A DNA stretch of 64,000 nt from Gnetum montanum (lineage: Eukaryota; Streptophyta; Gnetopsida; Gnetales; Gnetaceae). How positions within the stretch are numbered: the stretch's first letter is position 1; each line of letters opens with the position of its first letter. The notes below the pieces were generated by a model. It had not been told where the DNA came from. It searched no databases and saw only the letters and a list, made by a program, of their open reading frames with translations. The stretch covers positions 62,001-126,000 of the forward strand of contig MNCI01004113.1 of the NCBI GenBank assembly GCA_015680685.1. The letters run 5' to 3'. Of this stretch, positions 13,061-22,881 are shown one piece after another. A program made the translations under genes and the position numbers.

Positions 13061-13510
13061 CTCCCTGAATAATACACTGTGTCTGGTGGGTTCTAGAAGT
13101 AAGTCGAGATGTGACGGGCCACGAACGAAGTGTTGTATGTGTGGTAACAGCTAAACTGAGCTATTTCCTAGATCCAACTTAAGCACCTCAACCCTCTGGC
13201 GCTAAGTTCGTGGTCCTGGGGACAACCAGTGTCGATAGCCCTGTCTATCAAGAAAGCCAGAATTCCCTGCATAGAACCCACTAACAGGTGCTCCAAAATG
13301 GCACCAGCAATATCTCCTGATAGATTTGACCATACAATAATGTTGTAGTTACGCAGTAAAAATTGCAGAAACGCTAGCACACCATTTCGAAACCATATGG
13401 CCCTCCCATGCAATCGAGTCTAAGGGGGAGGAACATTAGGTACGATCGGGTTTATGCAGCATAAAACCCCGACTATATCCAAGACAATTAAGATAGGTCT
13501 TAACATGATA
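13061..13510 (-). other. Exon 2 of antisense gene, element A: NIF-like HAD segment
   Basis: It begins after a TGTACAG acceptor and ends at the donor GTAAGTGG. One frame spans the exon: LIVLDIVGVL (motif I position), FLQFLLRNYNIIVWSN (motif II position) and NPPDTVYY near the end. It is interrupted by three TAG codons (about 13430, 13168 and 13093). The one at 13093 faces CAG in element B (3518-3520). Confidence 0.7.
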
Positions 13511-13787
13511 CTGTACAGAGAAAATAATAAACACATCAATGCCTAAATTCAGATTTGCATGCTTAAAATACAGAAAATCTACAGATTACGCTTAGCTATT
13601 CATGCTGAAATCGCCTAAACCCTTGCAACAATACAAGGTTTGTCCCTGACAACGGCGATAGACACAATCCTAGTGTATAAACCCTCGTTTTAGTGCGAGG
13701 TCTATAGTCTAAAATTTTAATTTATGCATACAACGCTACAAGAATAAACACTACAAAAGTAACATGAATAAGCAAGGGATGGCCTAC

Positions 13788-13906
13788 TGATTCAAAGGCG
13801 TAGGATCTCTCACTTCGACCACTGCCTGCGAAACACGCTGCAGGCTCCCTTGCACCTCGTCAATCTTGGCCAATTTCATGTTCTTCCCTCTCACTTTAGG
13901 TGCCAT
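13788..13906 (-). other. Exon 1 of antisense gene, element A
   Basis: ATG at 13904-13906 begins MAPKVRGKN. The exon ends at TCA followed by the donor GTAGGC. It is 119 nt long (phase 2). The element B counterpart, 21887-21996, is 110 nt (also phase 2) and begins MAPKTNLVL, so start and phase agree. Confidence 0.7.
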
Positions 13907-14056
13907 TGTTACAGTTCTAACACATTCACAGTTTCGTACATTTATGCCTTTACAAATGACGCGCTCCAATCTTCTGCTCCTCCTCCTTTCTCTCTGTAAC
14001 AACTAAGAATTCAAATTTGCGATGGCAAACAGCCTGTTCTAAATGAAAACTGCTTA

Positions 14057-14063
14057 CTTATAT
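14057..14063 (-). promoter_or_regulatory. TATA-like box of antisense gene, element A
   Basis: ATATAAG on the minus strand, about 151-157 bp upstream of the antisense ATG. Element B has a perfect TATAAATA at the same distance (22148-22155). The A copy is probably eroded. Confidence 0.45.
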
Positions 14064-14167
14064 GCAAAATGTAACCAACTTGATACCCAATTTCAGCGAG
14101 ACTTGCCCAAATGCTGGTGTCAGTATGAGCTGGAACTCGAGGATCAAGGCATTAATTATGTCAGATA

Positions 14168-14212
14168 TCGCACGCATTATGGTCCGAAACGACCCTAAAC
14201 TATTGTATCTTA
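14168..14212 (+). repeat. Single unit related to the AAACTAG repeats
   Basis: GGTCCGAAACGACCCTAAAC resembles units of the arrays at 9466 and 17850. It lies upstream of the antisense TATA-like box, as the larger array does in element B. Confidence 0.5.
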
Positions 14213-14353
14213 TCTCCTCGTAATTAGGTCTCATTAATTACAGGCTGTTAACGAAATTTAAAATTCAGTTAGCTTTACGCTCAGTAATGTCACGTCACGT
14301 CCTATACACTAAACTAAGCGTTATTCGTTAAATACTTATCTTATCAAACTTAG

Positions 14354-14391
14354 TATCTTTCTAATTACTCTCGTATTTGACAATTTTGCAG
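14354..14391 (+). other. Sense 3' splice site before RT, element A
   Basis: A pyrimidine-rich stretch with CTAAT branch-point-like bases ends in TTTTGCAG at 14391; the RT frame opens just after. In element B the aligned position is GGCAG at 22881, also after a pyrimidine-rich stretch. Ogre elements splice an intron between PR and RT, so this is a plausible acceptor. The donor was not identified. Confidence 0.5.
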
Positions 14392-14403
14392 GATAATTGA
14401 CAG

Positions 14404-15810
14404 ATGGACAAAATTTTATCTGCACCACTAGTTTTAACAAGCTTACACGGTGAAATCATTAGATAGTTTGATGCCACACTAATAGAAACTAACCTAGCCC
14501 TTAATGATGCAATCATAGCCATGTCAGAAACATCTCTAGATTGGCCAGAGTAATCGGTGCGCATGCTAGATCTGGAAGCTGGAGATGTAACCGAAGATCC
14601 ACTCAACGAGGTCTCTGTGGTTACGCATAAGGGTGAGGCTAAAACTCTCAAGGTTAGTTCTCTATTAGACCAAAAGGCACATGATGACATAAAACAGGTC
14701 CTCCAGAATAATATCACGGTGTTTGCATGGTCATACGAGGATATTCCGGGACTAGACCCAAGATTAATTCAACACAACATAATCCTAGATCCCCATATCA
14801 AAGCTGTCAGACAGAAAGCACGAAAGATCAAGCCAGAAGTCACGCTAGCAGTACGTGATGAAATCACTAAACTGTACCAGGCTAGTTTTATTCGTGCGGT
14901 TGATTACTCAAATTGGGTATCTAACATTGTAGTGGTTCCTAAAAAGACCGGAGGAATACGCATCTGCATAGACTTCCGGGACTTGAACAAAGCTACAATA
15001 AAAGATAACTTCACATTGTCAAGTATCGATCAATTGGTGGATACAACCGTTGGACATGCATTTTTGTCATTCATGGATGGCTTCTTAGGCTACAATCAAA
15101 TACGCATCAACCTAGAGCACCAGCTAACAATGACATTCATGACGCCCTGGGGCACCTTTTGTTACAGTATGATGCCTTTTGTCTTGAAAAACGCTGGAGC
15201 GACGTATCAATGAGCCATGATGTACATCTTTAGCGATTAACTCATAGGGAAACTGAATGATTATGTTGACGATATAGCTGTTAAGTCTCTAAAGTTAGAG
15301 GACCATTCAGAGGATCTGGAGTTAGTCCTTAAAAGATGTTCTAAATACGACCTTCGGCTCAACCTAAAGAAGTGTGTGTTCAGAGTCAAAACCGGACTCA
15401 TGCTGGGTTTTGTGGAATTGGAAATTGGCATAGACATGGATCCTGACAAAGTCAAGGCCATTGTTGAACTAACACCCCCTACAAGTCTTAAGAAATTACG
15501 CAGATTACAGGGGAGGTTACAGTTTATCAAGCGGTTCATCTCAAGATTAACCGACAAGTTACACCCTATGCAACATTCGCTTAAAAAGGGAGTTAATTTT
15601 GAATGGATGGATGATTGTCAGCGTGTGTTTGACAGCTTGAAGCAAGATCTTCAACGCTTGCCAACAGTTTTCATGCCGCAAAGGGATCAACCATTTTATA
15701 TCTACCTCGCAACTTCAGATATAGCCTTAGCTACATTACTCTGTCAAAGGAGGGATGATGGGTTGGAAGTACCCATCTACTACTTGAGTCATGCTTAGCA
15801 TTAGTATTTA
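14404..15810 (+). pseudogene. pol: Reverse transcriptase and first RNase H of element A, broken
   Basis: It reads in one frame from 14404 to about 15795. RT landmarks: FAWSYEDIPGLDP, DEITKLYQASFIRAVDY, RICIDFRDLNKA, LSFMDGFLGYNQI and the catalytic YVDD (15262-15273). The RNase H start FYIYLATSDIALATLLCQ follows from about 15690. Stops include TAG in the N-terminal part, TGA at 15211 where B keeps CGA, and a TAA around 15238. At about 15796 roughly 42 bp present in B are missing, which shifts the frame inside RNase H. The fold and FAWSYEDIPGLDP segment are typical of Tat/Ogre RT. Confidence 0.85.
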
Positions 15811-16640
15811 TGTTTAAGAAGTGTAGGCATTATCTTTTCCGTAGCCAAGTCAACATCATCTATAAAAATAATATTCTTAGGGCCATTACGCATAACTTAT
15901 ACGAAAGTAGCAAAATAGCTTGTTGGAAGGCTATCACGACAGAATTCGATCTACATTACATTGGCCAATCTTCTACGAAAGGCCAATTGATAGTCGACCA
16001 ATTAATAACATCACCTATTGATAGTCAGGTAACCATAGAGCCTGAATTTCCAGATGAACATGTACATAGCTTAAGCCTTGTCCTGATAGGCCCCAAAGCA
16101 ACATTATACTTCGACAGAGCTTCAATCGTTAGAGGTGGTAGTGCTGCCACAGTTATTACGCTATCACCTAAGGATGTGTGTCTTCACGCTTATCACTTGA
16201 CCTTCCCCTGTACGAACAACGTGGCAGAGTACGAGGGGCTCCTCATGGGATTACTAACTGCCAGCGAACTCGATGTTCGACACCTGGCAATTAGGGGTGA
16301 TTCGATGCTTATCATCAATCAAATCATAAGAGTCTACGCTTGCAAGGCTGCACATTTACAGCCCTACTGCGATATGGCTAAAGATCTTCTGAAGAAGTTC
16401 ACGACCATCGATGCCCAACATGTGCCGTGAACTGATAACACACTGGCTGATGCACTGACTACACTGGCCTTAAATGTGCCATCAAATCTATTCGACACTT
16501 TTCCTGCTCTAATAACAGATTGTATAGGTCCTATCATTCAGGCGGCGCAGATATCTTCACTGATCTAGGATAGAACGCCAGAATGGTATGACAACATCAA
16601 AACTTACCTCTTGTAAGGCGAGCCACTGCATGAATTAACA
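15811..16640 (+). pseudogene. Second (archaeal-type) RNase H and linker of element A
   Basis: Frame 0 after the deletion. The first RNase H ends with KKCRHYLF and tether-like sequence. From about 16090 comes a separate RNase H fold: LYFDRAS, then TNNVAEYEGLLMGL, IRGDSMLI and, after a TGA at 16428 (context HVP-stop-TD), LADALTTLAL. The four acidic catalytic positions D, E, D, D are all still present. This additional domain is diagnostic of Tat lineage elements and is thought to remove RNA primers or the polypurine tract. A linker with further TAG and TAA stops leads to integrase. Confidence 0.8.
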
Positions 16641-17824
16641 CGCACGCAGAAAGATGTAATCCACAAGCGAGCTAGGCAGTACGTCATCATAGGAGACAGT
16701 ACTCTTTGTAGACGCTCTTTTGATGATGTGCTGCTTACTTGTGTTAACAAATACCAAGCACAACGTATAGTTGGCGAGGTCCACGAAGGATTATGCAGAG
16801 GACACGTAGCACCATGGGCTATGGCTTCAAAAATCCGTCGCTTAGGGTATTACTGGTCATACATGGAAAAATATTGTCTAACAAAGGTTAAAACTTGTGA
16901 CACGTGCAAGATTATGCAAATCTTATACACGTGTCGCCTACAGAGTTACATATGACTCAGATAACATGGCCGTTTCAACGATGGGGACTAAACATCATAG
17001 GTCCCATCACACCGAAATCTTCCGCAAGTCATAGCTTCATAATTACCGCTACTGAGTACTTCATGAAGTGGGTAGAAGCTATTCCTTTATGGAAGATCAC
17101 ATCTCAACATATTTACCATTTCATCTTAGACAACATTGTAACCAGATTTGGTCTCCCGATGACTATCATGACCGATAACGGGCCACAGTTTCGTAGTACG
17201 GAAACCAAATCCTTCTGTGATAGCCTTCGCATTAAACAATATTTTTCCTCGTCCTATTACCCATAAGCGAATGGTCAAACTAAATCCACAAACAAAGTCA
17301 TCATCAATCTACTCAAGAAAATGCTCGACAGTAACAAGAGATGGTGGCATGAAAAAATCCTCTATGTGCTATGGACATACCGTACTACATGTAGGACGGC
17401 TATAAACAGTACGCCCTATAGCCTAGTCTACGGATCTGAGGCAGTGTTGTCCCTCGAATTGCAAATTTCTTCTCTAAGAATGGTCCTCTTCATGATTATA
17501 AATGAGGCTCAACACATCGAGTCTCGGATCATGGATTTGGATTCAGTAGAAGAGAAGCGAATACAGACGCTTGATACAATCGAGAAGTATCAAGACAAAC
17601 AGAGGCAAAAGCATCGCCATAATCTCTAGCAGTGTCCAATCAAGAAAGGAGATTTGGTTCTCAAGGCCATTTGCGAACCAGTGGGCAAATTATCTGCAAA
17701 CTAGGAGGGCCCTTTCTTGGTGGCTGATGTGTATGACAACAGAGCATTCAAGCTAGTAGATATCGACGGCAACGAGTTACCGAATCCTGTGAATCACATA
17801 TATCTGAAGCGGTACTACATATAG
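16641..17824 (+). pseudogene. Integrase of element A, broken
   Basis: An HHCC zinc-binding region is visible (HEGLCRGHVAPW, then CDTC at about 16905). A 1-bp frameshift near 16910 moves the rest to another frame. Core: RWGLNIIGPI, where the first catalytic Asp is Asn (AAC at 16991); TDNGPQF keeps the second Asp; SSYYP then TAA (17264) and ANGQTKSTNK, where Lys (17282) replaces the third catalytic Glu. The C-terminal domain ends NELPNPVNHIYLKRYY, as in Tat integrases, and no chromodomain is seen. With two active-site residues changed, this copy could not integrate. Confidence 0.85.
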
Positions 17825-17849
17825 CTGCATCTCCAGTGTGAACATTAGG

Positions 17850-18360
17850 TATGGCCATAACTGTCTGCTATGATGCTAAACTGGCAACAAATGTCCGCTA
17901 CGATGAAAAACTAGCCTTCCCTTCATGCATCCGTCACGATGCTAAACTGGCACTGATCGTCCACCACGACGTACAACTGGCAAGTTGTAACCGTCCGCTA
18001 CGACGTAAAACTGGCAGTGTTGTACAGGTCCGCCAAGATGAAAAACTAGCATTTCTTGCACACGTCTGCCACAATGCTAAATTGGCACCGACTGTCCGCC
18101 ATGACATAAAATTGGCAAAGGTAAGCATCCATCTGCTGAGACGTAAAACCAGCATAGACTTGTCCCTGGGTCATGACACAAAACTGACACCCACAGCACG
18201 GTCTGCTGAGACCATAAATCAGCTTCGCCACCATCCACTACGACATAAAACTAGCATTTTTCTGTCTTCCTAGACTTTAAACTGGGACCATGGTCTGCTG
18301 AGACTTAAAACCAGCAACGATAGTCTACTAGGACTTAAAATTGGGACTCACAAACTGCCA
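17850..18360 (+). repeat. Degenerate repeat array after pol, element A
   Basis: Around a dozen irregular units of 25-40 bp share the pattern CCGCTACGATG followed by TAAAACTGGCA or AAACTAGCA. The element B array lies at the same place after its integrase (26390-26660). Confidence 0.8.
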
Positions 18361-19455
18361 TCATGCAAATCAAGTGAGCGTAATCATCTCTATGTAGCTA
18401 CAAGACAAATGGGGTGGGATGTTCAGACAGCCCTAGCATCACTACCTCACCGGCATTCTGCTGATCCCTCAGATGTGCTGAAGGGCATACTACTGACTCC
18501 TCGGAGATACCGTCATTGCACCCATTTCAGTGGTGGTACCTCTGAGAGGTTAGTTTTTCCGTTTGGAGCCCCAAAGGAGTTCTCATCAATTATGACTTTG
18601 GGGATCTCCGCTCATCATCACTATCAGGCTCTGGCTTCACAGATTCACCTAGCTAGTTCTTTGTATAACTAGTTGGATGCGACGAGTCTGATGTCCTTTA
18701 GCGGCAATATGCTAGGCTGGGCATCTACATTGAAGATTCTGGCCTCTGGCTATGGTCTCTCTCTCGTGGCCTATTTTCTTTTTATTGCCCCAAAGCGTAC
18801 TTGTTTCAACAACCTCGCCCGTGATTCGCACAAACAATGGTATCCTCTGTTTTCTTCTTTGGTTGTAGGTTACTTGTTACGAGGACGTCATTCGAAGGTG
18901 CGTTCATCTGAGTGGTGTAATACCGACAGCGTTTTGAGATGGTTTCTTAAGTTAACCTATCCACTCAGGGGTGCATCCTTAAGTTCCTTGTAACTCTACC
19001 CTTAACCCTTATTACTATCCTCAACTATCCCATTTGCTTCCCTTACGCAAACTATGAAACGCTTTCTGCATTTGCATTACACTCAAGTCCATGAACTGGT
19101 ATAACGCAACTCGCCTAGTGGATGGTAAAAAAAAAGGGGGGGTCGGCAAAATGAGTGAAACACATCTCACTCAGGCTGTGCAAATGCAACACAGTTCGTC
19201 TACGCAAGCCCCTTCATCCATAAAATGACGACATAACTCCATGCAAACGCAATCGCAGGAGAATGCCTGAGTAATTATGCGTGAAGAAGCTATCCCTACG
19301 CATTTGCGTCTTCCCCGAACTTCATTTGAGTCTTGCCCGAACTTGTTTTCTCCCATACCATTCTATCTCCCATTTCCTTCATCTCTGCTCCTCTGTGTTG
19401 ACAGGGCAACACTTGAGTAATCATTGATGAATGTTGTTGGTGCTTTTACCTATCC
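18361..19455 (+). other. 3' noncoding region of element A
   Basis: ORFs of up to about 100 residues occur here but match nothing I recognise and lack conserved motifs. A run of nine A then seven G at 19127-19142 is an extra polypurine stretch about 380 bp before the 3' LTR. Confidence 0.5.
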
Positions 19456-19530
19456 GGTGTTTCGTATTCTTTGTCGACGTCTTTCGAGCAAGCCCTCTAA
19501 CCATCAACAAAGAGGGGCCATTGAAACACC
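19456..19530 (+). promoter_or_regulatory. Polypurine tract of element A inside an inverted repeat
   Basis: AACAAAGAGGGGCCAT lies directly before the 3' LTR. GGTGTTTC (19456-19463) is the reverse complement of GAAACACC at the LTR start (19523-19530), and CTTTGT (19469-19474) pairs with ACAAAG (19507-19512). The same layout occurs in elements B and C. Confidence 0.75.
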
Positions 19531-21063
19531 GTGGAAATTGTGAATCGGCCTCAGGTGAAGATTCATGATTCAGGAAAACGTTCATGACAGAATTCCAGAA
19601 GGTAGAACAAGGCAAAGTAAGGCAAAATGACGCCCAACATCAAGTCTCCAAATTCCTTACAGATTTCAATTTTACTATGTTTTCTGTCTTTACACTACAT
19701 TACGCAACATAGCATAATGACACTTAGCATAATTCTACTTAACATAGTCTGACATCAAAAGGTAACGTACTTCAGCGGATTTGGTGAAGCTTAAGGCCTA
19801 AGTAGCGTAATATGCAACTTCTCGCATATTCTGCTAAGTCTTTTGTCCAGGGTCGGATTTACGCTCTATTACACAAAGCAGTGTCACGAGCTTCAAAAAG
19901 GTCAAAGGCAGAGTCCAAGGAGGCACAGCAGATCGACTCCTTTCTTTTTTGCAGATTGATCACCTTACGCTCATTATGCTACGCAGCGTACGTCAGCGTA
20001 ATTCATCGTCAAGTTGATCATTGTTTACACTTCACTACGCTTGGTTGTGTAAACGAGTGTAAAATAGCTTGAGTCCATTATTTTCATGCTTTGTTATGCT
20101 CTTGCACATGACGCAACGCAAACGAGCGTAATGTAGCCCAGGATCAGCTAAGACAATGCCAGATGCACATCTGTTATTCATACGCACAATATGTGGATGA
20201 GCGTATTGTGCGTAATCATGAGTTTCAACATAAAGATGGTCAAGTCAATGGTGTTTTGCAGGTTCGAGACATGTGTCATCAAGGCCGTGCCCTTTCCACA
20301 TGTTGTTGAACTTATAAATACTCCAGTTGGTGAAGAGAAAAGGAGAGTGGCTGGCATCTTCAAATTTTGGCAGTTATCATCCTTGAGCAAAAACAAGAGA
20401 CATTTTTCAAGCATTGGCAGCAGGAGCGATCATACCTTTTGGCGAAAATATAGTTCTCCCATCAGTCATCCTTGGAAATTTTGAGCAGAGACTACCCAAA
20501 GCGAAGAAGATAGATAAGAGATCGAGAGATCATCTGGTGCGGTTGGCAAGATCTATTGATCAGACACAGTTGATTGATAGACATCCGAGCTTGACCTTCC
20601 TTGCACTCCATCTTTGGCTTACAAGGTAGACCGAGCTCCATTCTGCACTCCTTGTTAAACAGTTTTTCTTATTATTTTGTGTATGTTTCGCACAAGATAA
20701 TCTGAGTCTTCCCATTGTAACTTTGTATACAAAATACTCATTTTTTCGGCTCAAAGTACAAATCTTGAAATCACGCATTTCTCTTGAATCCGATTCCCTT
20801 TGTGGTGTTAACATTGTCATTATTGCAATTTATCTACATCATTTTCCTCTCCTTTCATGATTTATTGAATCAAATCGTTCCACCAAACACCTATAATCTT
20901 CGTCGATTTACTGATTAAGTAAGTCCATGTCTGATCGACAAGACCGTTCAGGGCACTACAGATTTGTTTTCTCCAGCACAGCCATCACACGGATCCGTGG
21001 TTAAAACTATGTACACAAATTTTGTTTGGTATTTTCCAGCTACCGACATTTTCCGTCGTTACA
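19522..21063 (+). repeat. 3' LTR of element A (1542 bp)
   Basis: It begins TGAAACACC, ends GTTACA and pairs with 3643-5183. A TATAAATA box lies at 20313-20320. The flank CCCTC at 21064 completes the target-site duplication. Confidence 0.9.
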
Positions 21064-21068
21064 CCCTC
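21064..21068. repeat. Target-site duplication of element A, right copy (CCCTC)
   Basis: Matches 3638-3642. Element B sequence resumes here, inside exon 2 of its antisense gene. Confidence 0.85.
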
Positions 21069-21996
21069 CTTCCGGCCTGCTTATAGTTGTGTCATCAGAA
21101 AGGTATCTCAGGATGCCTTGATTTGCCCCTGGCAACATGGCCTCTATTATGTGGATACCTGCGTCTTGTCTGAAGAGGACCAAACCATTAGACTAAAATG
21201 GTTGAGAAGGAATTGCAAGAAGTCTCTTTCCCCTTCCCTGAACCAAGCCGCTCGATCTCCCACACGTATCGGGGGAGGAGGAACGTCGGCCATAGATCTG
21301 CCCACATGACATAGGACCTTTTCAAGGTCCAAAACGATTAGCCTAGACCTTGGCCCTACCCTGAACGATGTAACCAGAAAATATTAACATCACATTTGGT
21401 CATAATGCATGCACAACATAGCAACGCTTAGCAAACCATAAATATAGCATAGCATAACCCTTTGTCCATACATAGCATAGCACGGATGCAAAAGCCTAGC
21501 ATAGCGAGAACATGCAAGTAGCCTAGCGTAGTAGTGAAACAACCAACAACATACTCAGACAAGACATGTGCCACAATGCCACATCACACATAACCAAACC
21601 CTCCCGAGGGTTTTACATCATGGCAAGCCAAGGTTAAACAACTTAAATGGCCGCTGCCCTGCAGTCGTGACAACTGCGACGATGACAACGGCCTTGCATG
21701 CAATCACAACGAAACCCTTGCACAATAGCCATGACCAAAAAAAAAAAGAAGAGGCCACGGAAACACAAAGGCTAAAACAACATGGCCATAGAAAATACAA
21801 ATAGCAAAACAAATAAGATGCAAAGCCAAAGAAAAAAACAACAGAGGGCACAAGATGAAAAGGGTAAAGGAGACATGAAATCTCACTGGGTCAACGGTGC
21901 TCTCTCCCACACTGGAACGCATGCTTGTGGCACACGTCTCAGGGTCTTCTTTACCTCCCTGACCTTCACAAGCACCAAATTAGTTTTAGGAGCCAT
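21064..21996 (-). pseudogene. Antisense gene of element B, exons 1 and 2 (5' part)
   Basis: ATG at 21994-21996 begins MAPKTNLVL; exon 1 is 21887-21996 and ends at the donor GTGAGAT. Exon 2 starts at 21360 after a GTTCAG acceptor and joins in frame (Q then VGPRSRLIVLDLEKVLCHV). It continues VPPPPIRVGD, AAWFREGERDFLQFLLNHF and LMVWSSSDKTQ, then has a small frameshift near 21150 and resumes IIEAMLPGANQGILRYLS until element A cuts it. Both the in-frame join and the NIF/FCP1 landmarks agree with element A. Motif I has Asp-Leu-Glu in place of the Asp-x-Asp needed for phosphatase activity. Confidence 0.75.
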
Positions 21997-22147
21997 GGCC
22001 CTGCTTGCAGATTTACGACCTCCACTGTAGAAATTCGTCCCGCTAGTTGATCAACACAACTACCCCGCACTCCGAAATGATCGAATGCTCCGATGAGGGT
22101 TCTACGCTCTTATTGTTGAAATAGTGAAATTACTTGGGTTTAATCCC

Positions 22148-22155
22148 TATTTATA
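22148..22155 (-). promoter_or_regulatory. TATA box of antisense gene, element B
   Basis: CTATAAATAGGG on the minus strand, 152-159 bp upstream of the antisense ATG at 21996. It sits outside any LTR, so the antisense gene appears to have its own promoter. Confidence 0.6.
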
Positions 22156-22359
22156 GCTGTAAGGGCAAGATGGGAAAACTTACCTTTTTCTCTCTCTGAG
22201 TAATGCGAAGCACGCCGTACAGCATAGCATGCTCGCCACGACATCATAAAACTATTAGCATTTAAGCCTTGGCACGCTCCAAGCCAACTACTCACCTTCC
22301 CAAAGACACAAAAAAATATATAATAACATTTGTTCTCGATTAAAGGTCCAAAAAGACCT

Positions 22360-22780
22360 TAAACTAATGAGCCTAGTGTAGTTGCACCCTTCAAGGCTTG
22401 AAAGGACCCTAAAATAATAGTTTTGACTCATTACGTTCACAGTCCGCGATGACATTAGACTAACTACATCCTTACATCAACAATTACCTCGTACATTTTG
22501 ACATAGGTGATATCACATTTTCTAGCAGTTTCATGTCTTCATTCCTGCACTAGCAGTTCAATACCCCTCATACTCGCACTTTCTTTTTTTATTATTTTTC
22601 ATATTAAGATTTTGTGTATGGCAGTCCAAGATGACACTAAACTAGCAGTTTGGCATTCGCATATCAATGGTTACACAACTTCGCATTTCACATCAACAAT
22701 TTTTGTATCTTTAGCAATTCTAGACTCTTGTGCCTTGGCAATCTACCACGACCTTAAACTAGCAAACTCTCAATCTTTAC
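22360..22780 (+). repeat. Scattered AAACTAGCA-type repeat units, element B
   Basis: Units such as GATGACACTAAACTAGCAG and CACGACCTTAAACTAGCAA are spread between the antisense promoter and pol. They are less regular than the arrays in element A. Confidence 0.6.
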
Positions 22781-22881
22781 ATCACCTTACTTAGCGAGTC
22801 GCATCTCGGTGTTGCTTTGCAGATTTGCATTTCATACAATCTCTGATGACCCTTACCCAGGCTTTCATCTTATGATGGCAG

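Larger units (their letters stand above)
9833..13906 (-). pseudogene. Antisense spliced gene of element A with degenerate NIF/FCP1-like domain
   Basis: A minus-strand gene inside the retrotransposon, modelled by comparison with element B. Likely exons: 13788-13906, 13061-13510, 12698 to about 12991, 11586 to about 12598, 11303-11482, 11104-11232, 10209-11026, 9833-10132. Most borders are GT-AG. Exon 1 (starts MAPKVRGKN) joins exon 2 in frame, giving LRPILIVLDIVGVLC, then FLAFLQFLLRNYNIIVWSN, then YNTSFVAR and NPPDTVYY. These are the landmarks of a NIF/FCP1-type HAD phosphatase fold, but the catalytic Asp pairs are absent. Later exons hold LFADLFGVPSN, an FVEFLVV block, a charged coiled coil (about 10776-11036) and an acidic tail. 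It would encode about 1,100 residues. TAG stops and one frameshift in exon 4 break this copy. Partner and role are unknown. Confidence 0.75.
3643..21063 (+). mobile_element. Element A: complete but decayed Tat/Ogre-like Ty3 LTR retrotransposon, 17.4 kb
   Basis: It is bounded by direct LTRs (3643-5183 and 19522-21063) and the CCCTC duplication. Internal order: primer-binding region, gag, protease, short repeats, an antisense multi-exon gene, RT, RNase H, a second archaeal-type RNase H, integrase, repeats, long 3' noncoding region and polypurine tract. The size, the dual RNase H and the large spacer between protease and RT fit the Tat/Ogre group. The LTRs differ at many positions, mainly transitions, so the insertion is not recent. 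No reading frame is intact, so it cannot be autonomous now. Confidence 0.9.

Noticed and set aside
18409-18993. Two adjacent ORFs of 87 and 106 codons after pol of element A
   Set aside because: No recognisable domain and no counterpart seen in element B; they lie in the 3' noncoding region.
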